From: Verrucomicrobia bacterium Tous-C9LFEB
Lineage (GTDB): Bacteria; Verrucomicrobiota; Verrucomicrobiia; Methylacidiphilales; UBA1321
Reading direction: 5' to 3'
Assembly: GCA_002304345.1 (NCBI GenBank)
Contig: NEUU01000004.1
Location: 1 to 64,000, forward strand
DNA: 64,000 nucleotides
A model generated the notes under the pieces. It made no database searches. It was not told where the DNA came from and saw nothing but the letters and a program-made list of their open reading frames with translations. Of the stretch, positions 40,970 through 49,665 are shown in pieces (the first letter of the stretch is position 1; each line of letters begins with the position of its first letter). The translations under genes and the position numbers were made by a program.

Positions 40970-43900
40970 TCAAAAGCGGGTGACGCGCACGCGCATGAAA
41001 CGCTTGCTCTCAACCCCGATGGGTTGCGCATCTTTCACCACGATGGTTTCCATTCCCGCGCCCGGAGTATTGTCGTCAACGCTCACCTGATTCTCCTCCT
41101 GCAGTGGGTCCAGCGAAGTCCAGGGGCCATTCACGTCGCTGGCGACTTCGACCGTGAAAGCGAGATCGGTCGCGTTCTTATTTCGAGTGAAGGTGCAGGT
41201 CAGATAGCGGGTGCCGTTGAGGGATTGCTCCTCCACGTAGGGCAAGCTTGTGGGTGGAAGTCGTAGTGGATTTCCGCTGCTGTCGCGCAAGTGATAACCC
41301 AAGGCGTAACGCAACAGATTTGTCACTCCATCGGACAGCGGTTGATCCAGATCTCCCGAGAGTCCGGCAATCACCTCGGTCGAGCCGAAGTTAATCAACC
41401 GCCAGTTGCTGAGGTTCGGGGCGACATACGGCGACGCGGCGACGATGGCGCTGTACGTTCCCGCATAGGACGCATTGAACGCCTTGATGCGGAACCGGTA
41501 CGTCTGCCATCGCGGGGCTGCATAAACAAACTGTAGCGTCTCGGCCGTGACGGTGCTCACCGTACTGAAACTCGTCCCGTTATCCGACGATACTTCGATC
41601 TGATACGCCGCCGCGCCATCGACGGCATTCCAGTTCAAAATGATTTCGCCGGTGGCGGTTCCGAGATTTGCGGTGATCGCGGTAATCGTCGCCACGGGTC
41701 CCAAGGTGAGGGTGATGCTGACAGCGGCCGCTTCACTCGTGGCCACGCCATCCGTGGCGGTATAGGTAAACGTATCGGCTCCGGTATATCCACCGAGCGA
41801 ACGATACGAATAGGCACCGGTCGTTGCATTCACATTCACCGTGCCATGGGCGGGAGCTTGCGCGATCGCGTAGGTCACTGCTTTTCCCTCGGGATCGACA
41901 GCGGTGACATTGCCGGTGGCCGGCGTATTGGAAAAAGCCGAAAGCGTTTTCGGAGCAGCCAGCGGAGGGAAATCCGCGGGAATAACCGTCAACAGCCGGA
42001 ACGCATCGCGTTTGTTTCCCAACACATCCGTCGCCACGACGGTCAACGCATGAGTTCCCTCTGACGGAGTAAAAGTCCAGCGCCACAGGGGGCCGGTCGT
42101 CAAAGCGCCCAGCCACGTCGCGCCATCATAGAAATCCACCGACGCGAGTGCATTCGTCTGATCGAAATCGCGTGGATCAATCTCGATGGGCACCGAAGTA
42201 CCCACCGCCACCGAGTCCGCGAATAACGCGGGCGTGACGATGCGCAGCGCGGAATGCGTGGGGATGGCGCTGCGGGTGACGAGATCCGTGGACGTCATCG
42301 CGCGATAAATGCGGGCCGTTGTTTCGTTCGGCAACCACGAGGCGGTGCTGACGACTCCCGTGTAACTCGCGTAGGGGGCGAGCGCCGTGAACGAACTGGT
42401 GGCGCTCGGCGTTGTCGCGGAGGAATAAGTCGTGCGATCCGCCAGCCAACCGGAATTATCCGCGAGCGTCAGTAGCGTGGGAAAGGTTCCCGCCGTGGCC
42501 GTGGGGGAGGGTGCCATCGGGCGCGGGTAACGCAGTTTGACCACTTCCGCAATCCATGCCCAGCCCGCTTCCCACGCCTGATTGCCGCCGGTGTTGTGAC
42601 CTACATTCCAGTTCATGCAGAAGGCCACCTGCGCCCCCTGGCTGCGCCACCAAGTGAACATCTCCTGCGCTTTCAGGGGATTGGTGAAGGGATTGTTATC
42701 CGCCGATCCGGGCACGAAGAGTCCGGGAACTTTTTTGGATGCAGCACTCAGCGTGGGATTCGACCACTCGCCACCGCAAAACGGCACAAACGCGATCACC
42801 CGCTCGGGCCAATTCCGCACGAGAAAACACGAATCGAAGGCCCCGCGCGAAAACCCGGCGATGGCCAGAGGCGCATTGGAAATTTCCGGGCGACCCGAGA
42901 CAGCGGCCGCTTGATTCAGCACTTCCTGTACGGCGGCCTTGATCTTGACCGTATCGTTGCCCATCAGGTTCATGCGCGCATCCTGTGTGTACCCGATCAA
43001 ACCGAAGCCCATCGCGCGCGCCGCCTCCTGCGCCACCAGATCGTGCGCCAGATAGCGATAGTCCGAGCCATCGCCGGGTCCGATGAAAACAATGCCGCGA
43101 ATGACCGGCTCCGTGGCGGGCAGCCACAACCGGAAGCTTCCCGACTCCGTGCTGGTGGTCGTGCTATAGGTCGCGGTGAAGGTCAAAAACGGCTCCACCA
43201 GAAGCCGCGACGAATCGGTTTCCACGCGCACATTATCCCACGAGGTCAAATTGGTGGTGCCAGCGATTGTCTCCGTGTAGCGGATGGATTCCAGCATCAA
43301 CGCCGAGTCACCGTTCGCGCCCCATTTCGAGCGCGCCAGTTGATGCAGCCCGCTGAAGCGCGACGTGTTGCTTCCCCGCGTATTGGCGCCGCCCGCCACA
43401 TCGTCATACGAACCTGTCAGGCGATAGCGCGTGCCATTGATGGCCAGATCGATGTTACTGAACTTCGCGCTGCCCAGATAGACGGTCCCATCGGCGGAAG
43501 AGCCGTTGAAAGGATACTTGTTCGCCGACTGGGCGAGATCCTCGGGACTTGCGCCTGGCCCATCGGTCTTCGCGATCAACGAGACATTGTTGTCCGCCCG
43601 CGCCGTCACCACGAAGGCATCGTTGGCGCTGGTCGAAGTTCCCGTCTGCGAGGCCAGCGAAAAGCGCATGCGCTGTCGCGACGTGGCGGCAGTGCCGCTC
43701 AGGCTTACGGTCGCTCGAAAACGCAGTTGCTGGTCGAAGAAATTGAATCGCGATTGCACCGGCGTGGTCGTGGAAACCAGGACATAGTCTGTTCCGGTCG
43801 ATGTGGACGTTTGTAACAAACCGCCATTGGCCTCTGCGATGGTGCTTGTGAAGGGAAGCGTCGAGGACCACGCTGCGCTCTCGCTGTTACTGTCGGCCAC

Positions 43901-44725
43901 CACGCCGTTGTTGAAGCTGTCTTCAAAGACATTGGCCGGTTCCATATTTTCCACGCGGAAATGATCCACTGTGGCGGTCGTGATCTGGCCCGCTCCGGCG
44001 GTGGAATTGCGCACCACTTCAAACTGCAATGCCGTTTTGCCATCCGTGCCCCAGCGCGCGACGGAGAGCCCATGTTGACCGCTGAAGGTCGATACTCCCG
44101 CACCGCCCACATACTGCACCACGAGGGTGTAATCGGTCGCATCCACCGTCAGCTCAAAGTGTGTCGGCACCCCGGCCTGCGCCACATTATTGATCAACTT
44201 GCCCACGTTCTCCACCGAGGCGTTTGGCTGATCCCGCTTCGCGCTGAGCGACACGGTTTTGTCGGCTTTTAAAATCACTGCGAGCACATCCTCCTCGGGA
44301 TACGCGCTGTTCGATCCGCCATTCAAGACGAAGCGGAGATGACTCTGGTTTGCCACGCTTCCCGCAATCGTCACATCGGCGGAGAAGCGAAGTTTGCGTC
44401 GGAAAAAATTCCACTCTTGTTGTGGTGATCCCGAGCTGAGGCGTGGCGCGATCACCCCCGCGTACGTGGACGTATCGCCCGCCGTGATCGTCAGCTTGCC
44501 CCCGCTTTCCACGATCGAGCTATAGGTGTCGGTGTACGGTGTCCAAAATCCCGTGATCGCATCGCTGTTCGACGCCGAACCGTTTTCGAAGCGATCCAGA
44601 AACAACGTGGTTTGCGCGCAGAGCGGCAGCGTTCCGATCCATCCCACGGCCACGCCAACGATCAGGCCGAGACGCCATCCGGTCCATTGCCGAATCCATT
44701 TGTGAAGAGAGAAGCCGTGATGCAT
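40970..44725 (-). CDS. Large secreted protein: tandem jelly-roll, alpha/beta-hydrolase, Ig/FN3 domains
   Basis: This 1251-residue protein has a signal peptide (hydrophobic stretch ending PLCAQT), two tandem beta-sandwich repeats of about 230 residues each (FLDRFENG and FEDSFNNG starts, DHFRVEN and WDNVRVE ends), then an alpha/beta-hydrolase whose nucleophile elbow is GFSRGAFD (Ser626) with a candidate catalytic His in WNVGHNTGG. A segment of Ig-like, cadherin-like (TGADTFTYTATDGV) and fibronectin-III-like domains follows, ending in a domain with NLLRYALGYHL and KRFMRVRVTRF. It may be a carbohydrate esterase. The ATG at 44725 precedes the signal peptide closely. It is the first gene before the oxidoreductase and pseudopilins. 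Confidence 0.75.
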   Translation of the reverse strand: MHHGFSLHKWIRQWTGWRLGLIVGVAVGWIGTLPLCAQTTLFLDRFENGSASNSDAITGFWTPYTDTYSSIVESGGKLTITAGDTSTYAGVIAPRLSSGSPQQEWNFFRRKLRFSADVTIAGSVANQSHLRFVLNGGSNSAYPEEDVLAVILKADKTVSLSAKRDQPNASVENVGKLINNVAQAGVPTHFELTVDATDYTLVVQYVGGAGVSTFSGQHGLSVARWGTDGKTALQFEVVRNSTAGAGQITTATVDHFRVENMEPANVFEDSFNNGVVADSNSESAAWSSTLPFTSTIAEANGGLLQTSTSTGTDYVLVSTTTPVQSRFNFFDQQLRFRATVSLSGTAATSRQRMRFSLASQTGTSTSANDAFVVTARADNNVSLIAKTDGPGASPEDLAQSANKYPFNGSSADGTVYLGSAKFSNIDLAINGTRYRLTGSYDDVAGGANTRGSNTSRFSGLHQLARSKWGANGDSALMLESIRYTETIAGTTNLTSWDNVRVETDSSRLLVEPFLTFTATYSTTTSTESGSFRLWLPATEPVIRGIVFIGPGDGSDYRYLAHDLVAQEAARAMGFGLIGYTQDARMNLMGNDTVKIKAAVQEVLNQAAAVSGRPEISNAPLAIAGFSRGAFDSCFLVRNWPERVIAFVPFCGGEWSNPTLSAASKKVPGLFVPGSADNNPFTNPLKAQEMFTWWRSQGAQVAFCMNWNVGHNTGGNQAWEAGWAWIAEVVKLRYPRPMAPSPTATAGTFPTLLTLADNSGWLADRTTYSSATTPSATSSFTALAPYASYTGVVSTASWLPNETTARIYRAMTSTDLVTRSAIPTHSALRIVTPALFADSVAVGTSVPIEIDPRDFDQTNALASVDFYDGATWLGALTTGPLWRWTFTPSEGTHALTVVATDVLGNKRDAFRLLTVIPADFPPLAAPKTLSAFSNTPATGNVTAVDPEGKAVTYAIAQAPAHGTVNVNATTGAYSYRSLGGYTGADTFTYTATDGVATSEAAAVSITLTLGPVATITAITANLGTATGEIILNWNAVDGAAAYQIEVSSDNGTSFSTVSTVTAETLQFVYAAPRWQTYRFRIKAFNASYAGTYSAIVAASPYVAPNLSNWRLINFGSTEVIAGLSGDLDQPLSDGVTNLLRYALGYHLRDSSGNPLRLPPTSLPYVEEQSLNGTRYLTCTFTRNKNATDLAFTVEVASDVNGPWTSLDPLQEENQVSVDDNTPGAGMETIVVKDAQPIGVESKRFMRVRVTRF

Positions 44726-44836
44726 TTTTGTGATCACAACATCGAGGGCGTTGACTCCACCCATCGCGGCGTACGGCCTTGTTGCGATCGCAAGAATTAC
44801 ATTTTTCTTCTCGAAATTCCTAGGGGACTTCTAATT

Positions 44837-44857
44837 CAAAAATAGCAGGAAAGTAAC
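44837..44857 (-). promoter_or_regulatory. GTTACT-N6-CTATT motif, copy B
   Basis: On the minus strand this reads GTTACT, six bases, CTATTTTTG, as at 40932-40952. It lies 112 bases before the chosen start of the 1251-residue secreted protein. Confidence 0.5.
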
Positions 44858-44864
44858 GAATCGA

Positions 44865-45476
44865 TCACACTTCCGTGCGGAACGGATGCGGAAAATCGAG
44901 CGCCTGCGACGGAAATCCATACCCGTCCAGTTCCTGCCAATCCAGCGTCGGCACCAATGCCGCGCGCACCAGTTGAATGTGCAAATGCTCGAACACATTG
45001 CCATTCACCGGCCACGTCGCCAGTCGACCGATCACTTCATTCGCCGGGAGAACCGTGCCCACTTTCGGTAGATTGGTTTCCAGATGACCCAGCACAATCG
45101 CCGGATGCGTGGCGTCGCGCTGCACGGCGATGCGACCGCCCCAACCCACCTCGTCATCCTTCTTGTAAAACGTATCCACCACCCGCACCGGGAAGGGGAG
45201 TTGCACCGGCGTTCCCTTGTGCAAATACACATCGATGCCGAGATGCGTGAAATTCTTTTCCGCCTCCATGTACGAACCCGACCACATCCATTCCCGCTGT
45301 TCCATCCAGCCCCCGAAGGACGCCGCGCCCAGTTCGGACTGCATCCGGTCGATCTCATGTTGATACGCTGGCGCACCGACGGGACGTTTCGCGCAATGGG
45401 TTCGCAACCACTCGTTGAGATTGATCTCCACGAAATGCGGCACCTGCGGAAAAAGAGTTTGAATGGTCAACAACAT
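44865..45476 (-). CDS. M23-like metallopeptidase-fold protein without signal peptide
   Basis: This 203-residue protein has the zinc-site pattern of M23 (LytM-type) endopeptidases: THLGIDVY with His78 and Asp82, and EHLHIQ with His164 and His166. The strand between (GGRIAVQRD, IVLGHLE, VGTVLPANEVIG) matches the usual core. M23 enzymes cut peptidoglycan cross-bridges outside the cell, yet no signal peptide or membrane segment is present, so it may act in the cytoplasm on another substrate. It lies 19 bases after the GNAT-like gene and is probably in one operon with it. Confidence 0.7.
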   Translation of the reverse strand: MLLTIQTLFPQVPHFVEINLNEWLRTHCAKRPVGAPAYQHEIDRMQSELGAASFGGWMEQREWMWSGSYMEAEKNFTHLGIDVYLHKGTPVQLPFPVRVVDTFYKKDDEVGWGGRIAVQRDATHPAIVLGHLETNLPKVGTVLPANEVIGRLATWPVNGNVFEHLHIQLVRAALVPTLDWQELDGYGFPSQALDFPHPFRTEV

Positions 45477-45495
45477 GAGAAAATCGGGATCAACA

Positions 45496-46116
45496 TTAAT
45501 TCGTTTTCGGATCGGCTTTCACCAATAACTTGCGCACCGGCACCGGCAACTGCAGCAGTCCATGCCCCTGGCCATCCGTGCCTACCGCCACGCCGCCCGC
45601 GCTGGTCAGGATCGCCCGGCCCGCGTCCGACCATGCCGTCGCCAGCGCCTCCTCGAACACCACGCCCTGCTTGCGCCACTCCGCCTGCTCCATCACCGCG
45701 TGATTCCACAGCTTGCGCAAATACCCATGTCCCTGGCATTCCGGATGCACCATCATCGACAACAAATAGAGATAGACCGGCTCCGTCAGCGGCGGCTTGC
45801 CCACAGTATCCTCGGGGCGAATCTGGCCATCGCGCAAATGCCCCGTCAGCAGACGGTCCCGCGCGGCCCGATTCAGCCACAGCCAGTGCACCGAGCCCAT
45901 GATCACCCCATCCACCTCCATGCACACATTCATATGAGGATTTTTTTCCGCGATCGCCAGCCAGCCCTCCACCGTGCCCCAATCTTCGGGTTGCAACGAG
46001 CCGAAGCAAAACGCATCCATCTCGCGAATGCGCACAATCACATCGCGGATGCTGGGATATTCCGACCAATTCCGGCAACACGCGCGCTCGTTGCCCTTGC
46101 CTGACACAGTACTCAT
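45496..46116 (-). CDS. GNAT-like acetyltransferase
   Basis: This 206-residue protein has LLSMMVHPECQGHGYLRKLW at about residues 116-135, where VHPECQGHGYLRKL is the acetyl-CoA binding segment of GNAT transferases (Q/RxxGxG/A form). The substrate is unknown. The frame is open for 77 more codons upstream, but those would overlap the divergent DUF3817 gene, so I chose the ATG at 46116. It forms a pair with the M23-like gene downstream. Confidence 0.65.
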   Translation of the reverse strand: MSTVSGKGNERACCRNWSEYPSIRDVIVRIREMDAFCFGSLQPEDWGTVEGWLAIAEKNPHMNVCMEVDGVIMGSVHWLWLNRAARDRLLTGHLRDGQIRPEDTVGKPPLTEPVYLYLLSMMVHPECQGHGYLRKLWNHAVMEQAEWRKQGVVFEEALATAWSDAGRAILTSAGGVAVGTDGQGHGLLQLPVPVRKLLVKADPKTN

Positions 46117-46255
46117 GCCGCACACACCATAGTGGGCTACAGCTCCCCTGCAACTGAGAATCTCACCGCGCCTCGCGCCCGTCCGCTCGCCCCTTGACCA
46201 TTTCGTTTTTGATTCTAAGTTGCTCCATCCCTTGGTGGAGACCCCTCCTACGCCT

Positions 46256-46612
46256 ATGACTGAAACAACTGTGAAATCGCCCGCGCCCGAAACGAAACCC
46301 GACCGGTGGAAACAACTCCTCACCCCGCTCGGCCGACTGCAAGCCATGAGCTATGTCGAAGGCATTTCCCTCTTGCTGCTGGTCGGCATTGCGGTTCCCT
46401 TGAAGTACGCCGCCGACTTCCCCCGCCTCGTTTCCATCCTCGGACCGATCCACGGCGTTGCCTTCATTCTCTACAGTCTGTGGCTCGCCGAATGTGCCTT
46501 TGCCGGAAAATGGAAACTCGGCGAAGTGTTCAAGCTCTGGCTCTCCAGCTTCATCCCGCTCGGCTTTCTCTATTCCTGCCCTGTCATCCGCCGCAAACAG
46601 CTCGCTGCGTAA
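46256..46612 (+). CDS. DUF3817 family membrane protein
   Basis: This 118-residue protein has a short polar N-terminus and three hydrophobic segments; the pattern MSYVEGISLLLLVGIAVPLK, GPIHGVAFILYSLWLAE and SSFIPLGFLY is that of the DUF3817 family of small integral membrane proteins. Its function is unknown in the family. The ATG at 46256 was preferred over an upstream start that would lengthen a non-conserved leader. It is divergent from the GNAT-like gene. Confidence 0.75.
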   Translation: MTETTVKSPAPETKPDRWKQLLTPLGRLQAMSYVEGISLLLLVGIAVPLKYAADFPRLVSILGPIHGVAFILYSLWLAECAFAGKWKLGEVFKLWLSSFIPLGFLYSCPVIRRKQLAA

Positions 46613-46677
46613 ACAGGTTCGATACCATTTTAAAGTATTCTGCACAGATTATCGAATGCCGATGCCTTGCGGTTTTC

Positions 46678-46729
46678 TGTAGGGCGGCTCGGTGAGCCGC
46701 CGCGGCGCTTCACCGAAGCGCCCTACAAC
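46678..46729. repeat. Double-hairpin dispersed repeat
   Basis: TGTAGGGCGGCTCGGTGAGC followed by CGCCGCGGCGCTTCACC and GAAGCGCCCTACAA forms two GC stems framed by TGTAGG and CCTACA. It is the best-preserved member of the family also seen at 3109-3159 and lies between two convergent genes, where it may help end transcription. Confidence 0.7.
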
Positions 46730-46747
46730 AGCATACGTTAAGCCGCA

Positions 46748-49036
46748 CTACCGCAGCGTTGTTTCCAGCAGTTCATTGGCTTGAATCAAGCGGATCGTCG
46801 TCAAGCGCGCCAGCGTCTCATGCAGCGCGGCGGACACCTGCGAATCCGTCTCCTCCATGCGCGTCAACGCCTCCGGGCTCAGCCGCCAGATCACGCTATC
46901 CACATCCACGATCAGCGACGCCGTGCGCGGCGCGTGCAAATACAAACCGATCTCCCCCATGATCGAACTCGGCCCCATCGTCCGCAACCGGATCGATTCC
47001 CCGTGGCCCGATTTCAATTGGGCGCTCACCTGACCCCGCTCGATCAGGAACAAATCGCGGCTCCGCTCCCCCTGCACCGCCAGCACCGCGCCTGCCTTCG
47101 ACTCCATACGTTCGAAATACGGAGCCAGCCGCGCCGCAATATCGTCCCGGCCCTGCAGAATGATCGCCAGCAATTCCTCGAAGGGAATCTCCTCCTGCAC
47201 CAGTTCCGCCTGATGCGGTGCCAGTAGTTGCGACTCGCACCACTCCACCGCGCGGTCTGCGTCCGGCTCGATCCGGAACGCGTGCGGTCCCTCCAGCAAA
47301 CCCGGCTCATGCTGCAACCCCATCAAAAGGCGCGGTGGCAAACTGCAGCACAACACCTGAAAGCCTGACAGCCTCGCCGATTGCTGCAGCTTCCGGAACG
47401 ACAACAGCGCGGAACTGTCCAGACCCGTCACATGCCGGAAATCCAGAATCAAATACCGCAGCGCTGGCAACGACGAACGATGCACGCGCCGCTTCACCCG
47501 GTGCATGAGGCCATGCGCCGTTCCGAAGAAAATGAACCCCTGCAACTTCATCACGTGAATCGACGGCCGCAGCGACTTCAACAACGCCCGCTCATGCGGC
47601 GTCCGGTCCACATTACTCCGATGCGATTGACCGCCCAGTTCCAGTCGCACCACCTCGATGCGGCTGTACCGCAACGCGAACAGCGCCACCGCCGTGATCA
47701 AGCCGATCCCGATCCCCGGCAAATAGCCCACCCACGCGATCACCAATAAAATCAAGACGATCAGCGCGTACTCACTGCGCGGAATCCGCGAGTACGAATC
47801 CAGCAACCACTCCGACAGGAAGTTCAATCCCAGATACGCCAGCAACCCACCGATCACCGGCATTGGCAAATACCCCACCACAGACGGCCCCACAAACAGC
47901 GTCAACCCCGACCCCACCGCCGTGAATAAACCCACCCACCGGTTGCGCGGTCCCAGCCGCAACGCCAGACTCGTCAGCGACAGCGAATGCATCCCCACCA
48001 AACCCCCGCCGCACGCCGTCACCAGATTGGCAATTCCCGCCGCCTCCAGTTCGCGATCCGCCTCCACATCCCGCTCCGCGCTCAGCTCCATCGCGCTCGC
48101 GATCATCAGCAACGAAATCGTCCCCACCAGCACCAATGCCCCCAAGGTCTCCACCTGCTCCGCGATCAACCTCCAATTCGCCTGACCTAACACCGCCAGC
48201 CCGTTCGGCTCCCAATGAATCGCCACCGGAAACGGGCCCGGCAACCAGCCCGATGTTCGCAACGTCTCCAGCGGAATTCCTTGAAACCACGCCGCCGTAT
48301 AGAAAACCACCACCGCGCCCAGCACCAGAACCGGCACCGTCAGAAAATGATGCCAATGACGCATCACCACCATCAGTAAAAGCGCCAGACCCAGCGCCGG
48401 AGCCCACTTCGAAATCAGGCTCCACTCGAACACTCGCCCCAACAACGCCACATCGAGCGTCCGATCCGTCACCACCGTGAACGCGCCCTTCAAGAGCAGC
48501 CATCCCGCCCCCGCCATGAAACCGCCCACCACCGGGAACGGCAAAAACCGGATCAACCGCCCCAGTCGATAATGCCCCAGCAACGACAACACCACGCCTG
48601 TCAAAAAGGTCGAGAGAATCAGCGCCGCCAACACCGTCGGCAAGAGCACTCCCGCCGCCGTGCCTGCTGGATACAGCGCCACAATACCGCCCGCCAGAAT
48701 GGCCAGCATCGGCGCCGTGCGATCGCTGGGAATCGCGATCGTTCCCGGCACCGTCCCCAGAAAGGTCACCACCAAACCCGTCGTCACCGCCGAGAACAAA
48801 CTCAACCCGATCCCCGTCGACAACGCCGCTTCCAATGGACCTTGGAAAATCAGCGCCGCCAGCGACACCGAAAAGGTCACCGTCAAAAACCAGCACAACA
48901 CCGCCGTCGGAATCGCCCGCCACATTTGCGACGGCGGAAACTCCCGACGCCACCACCGGCTTGCCCGCGACAGGCGCGAGACCAGCGGATGCGAGGGCGC
49001 AGGGGAGAGGGGTGGGGAGTCGCTAGACATGAGCAT
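46748..49036 (-). CDS. SulP anion transporter with STAS and cyclic-nucleotide-binding domains
   Basis: This 762-residue protein has a membrane region of about twelve segments of the SulP type (FLPFPVVGGFMAGAGWLLL and the GLVGMHSLSLTSLALRLG loop), a STAS domain (LILDFRHVTGLDSSALLSFRK) and a C-terminal cyclic-nucleotide-binding fold (RDLFLIERGQVSAQL, MGPSSIMGEIGLYL, RTASLIV). It is predicted to transport an inorganic or organic anion, with activity set by STAS and perhaps by a bound nucleotide. ATG codons at 49036 and 49030 are both possible starts. It is monocistronic. Confidence 0.85.
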   Translation of the reverse strand: MLMSSDSPPLSPAPSHPLVSRLSRASRWWRREFPPSQMWRAIPTAVLCWFLTVTFSVSLAALIFQGPLEAALSTGIGLSLFSAVTTGLVVTFLGTVPGTIAIPSDRTAPMLAILAGGIVALYPAGTAAGVLLPTVLAALILSTFLTGVVLSLLGHYRLGRLIRFLPFPVVGGFMAGAGWLLLKGAFTVVTDRTLDVALLGRVFEWSLISKWAPALGLALLLMVVMRHWHHFLTVPVLVLGAVVVFYTAAWFQGIPLETLRTSGWLPGPFPVAIHWEPNGLAVLGQANWRLIAEQVETLGALVLVGTISLLMIASAMELSAERDVEADRELEAAGIANLVTACGGGLVGMHSLSLTSLALRLGPRNRWVGLFTAVGSGLTLFVGPSVVGYLPMPVIGGLLAYLGLNFLSEWLLDSYSRIPRSEYALIVLILLVIAWVGYLPGIGIGLITAVALFALRYSRIEVVRLELGGQSHRSNVDRTPHERALLKSLRPSIHVMKLQGFIFFGTAHGLMHRVKRRVHRSSLPALRYLILDFRHVTGLDSSALLSFRKLQQSARLSGFQVLCCSLPPRLLMGLQHEPGLLEGPHAFRIEPDADRAVEWCESQLLAPHQAELVQEEIPFEELLAIILQGRDDIAARLAPYFERMESKAGAVLAVQGERSRDLFLIERGQVSAQLKSGHGESIRLRTMGPSSIMGEIGLYLHAPRTASLIVDVDSVIWRLSPEALTRMEETDSQVSAALHETLARLTTIRLIQANELLETTLR

Positions 49037-49190
49037 CGAAGGCAAGAGAAGGCACGAACAGTGCCAAAAGCCAGGCCTCACCCGCAACCCCCATCCCCCT
49101 CCGCCACGCAATTGTAACAATCCGCTGCCCAGTCGTCTGAATTCCTAGAGCGGTTTTCAAGTTGATTGTCGCATTCCAAACCATCCCAGC

Positions 49191-49325
49191 CGATCCTTCG
49201 ACAAGCTCAGGATGACGCGTTGGGAAGGTAACCTCCACTCGTAACGAAGAGTTCTGGTGAGAGTAGAAGCTTACCCTCAGACATTACTTTCATTCCACGT
49301 CATCCTGAGCTTGTCGAAGGATCGG
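49191..49325. repeat. MITE-like element with CTTCGACAAGCTCAGGATGAC ends, copy 2
   Basis: This 135-base unit has near-perfect inverted ends: GATCCTTCGACAAGCTCAGG then ATGACG on the left and CGTCATCCTGAGCTTGTCGA then AGGATCGG on the right. The interior matches the copy at 11343-11474 in several blocks (AGAAGCTTACC, TTTCATTCCACG). There is no coding capacity, consistent with a non-autonomous mobile repeat. Confidence 0.75.
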
Positions 49326-49443
49326 CTGAGTTGCTTGAAGAGTTTTAGCGTTGCGACAATCTAGATGAAAAAGGCTCTAGAACTCCGGAAACTGTGACGG
49401 TGGGGGTGATTTCTCAGGTCCCATTGAAATCGACATCTTATTT

Positions 49444-49587
49444 CACACACCCCGGCGCTCACGCGCCACCCCTGCCATTCGACTACGCTCAGGCCAGACT
49501 TTGATAGGAGACTCCTGCTAGCGAAACTCACAGTTGCCGAAATCCCCTCTATCAAGAGGGGTGGCGCGTGAGCGCCGGGGTGTGTCA
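49444..49587. repeat. 30-bp-arm inverted repeat element
   Basis: The left arm at 49444-49473 (CACACACCCCGGCGCTCACG, then CGCCACCCCT) is inverted at 49558-49587 with a near-perfect match. About 84 bases separate the arms. Partial copies are at 59-121 and 1577-1613. No gene is present inside. Confidence 0.75.
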
Positions 49588-49665
49588 ATCTTCACAAGAG
49601 CTCTCACTATCGCGGATACTGTATTGCTCCTGATTTGCAGTACGAAATTCTTCGCCCATGACACT

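Larger units (their letters stand above)
49037..49665. other. Gene-free, repeat-rich region
   Basis: No supported gene lies between the SulP and NlpC/P60 genes. The DNA consists mainly of an MITE-like element (49191-49325) and a long inverted repeat (49444-49587), with unrelated sequence between. The two genes on either side are on the same strand, so any promoter for SulP must lie in its left part. Confidence 0.6.
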
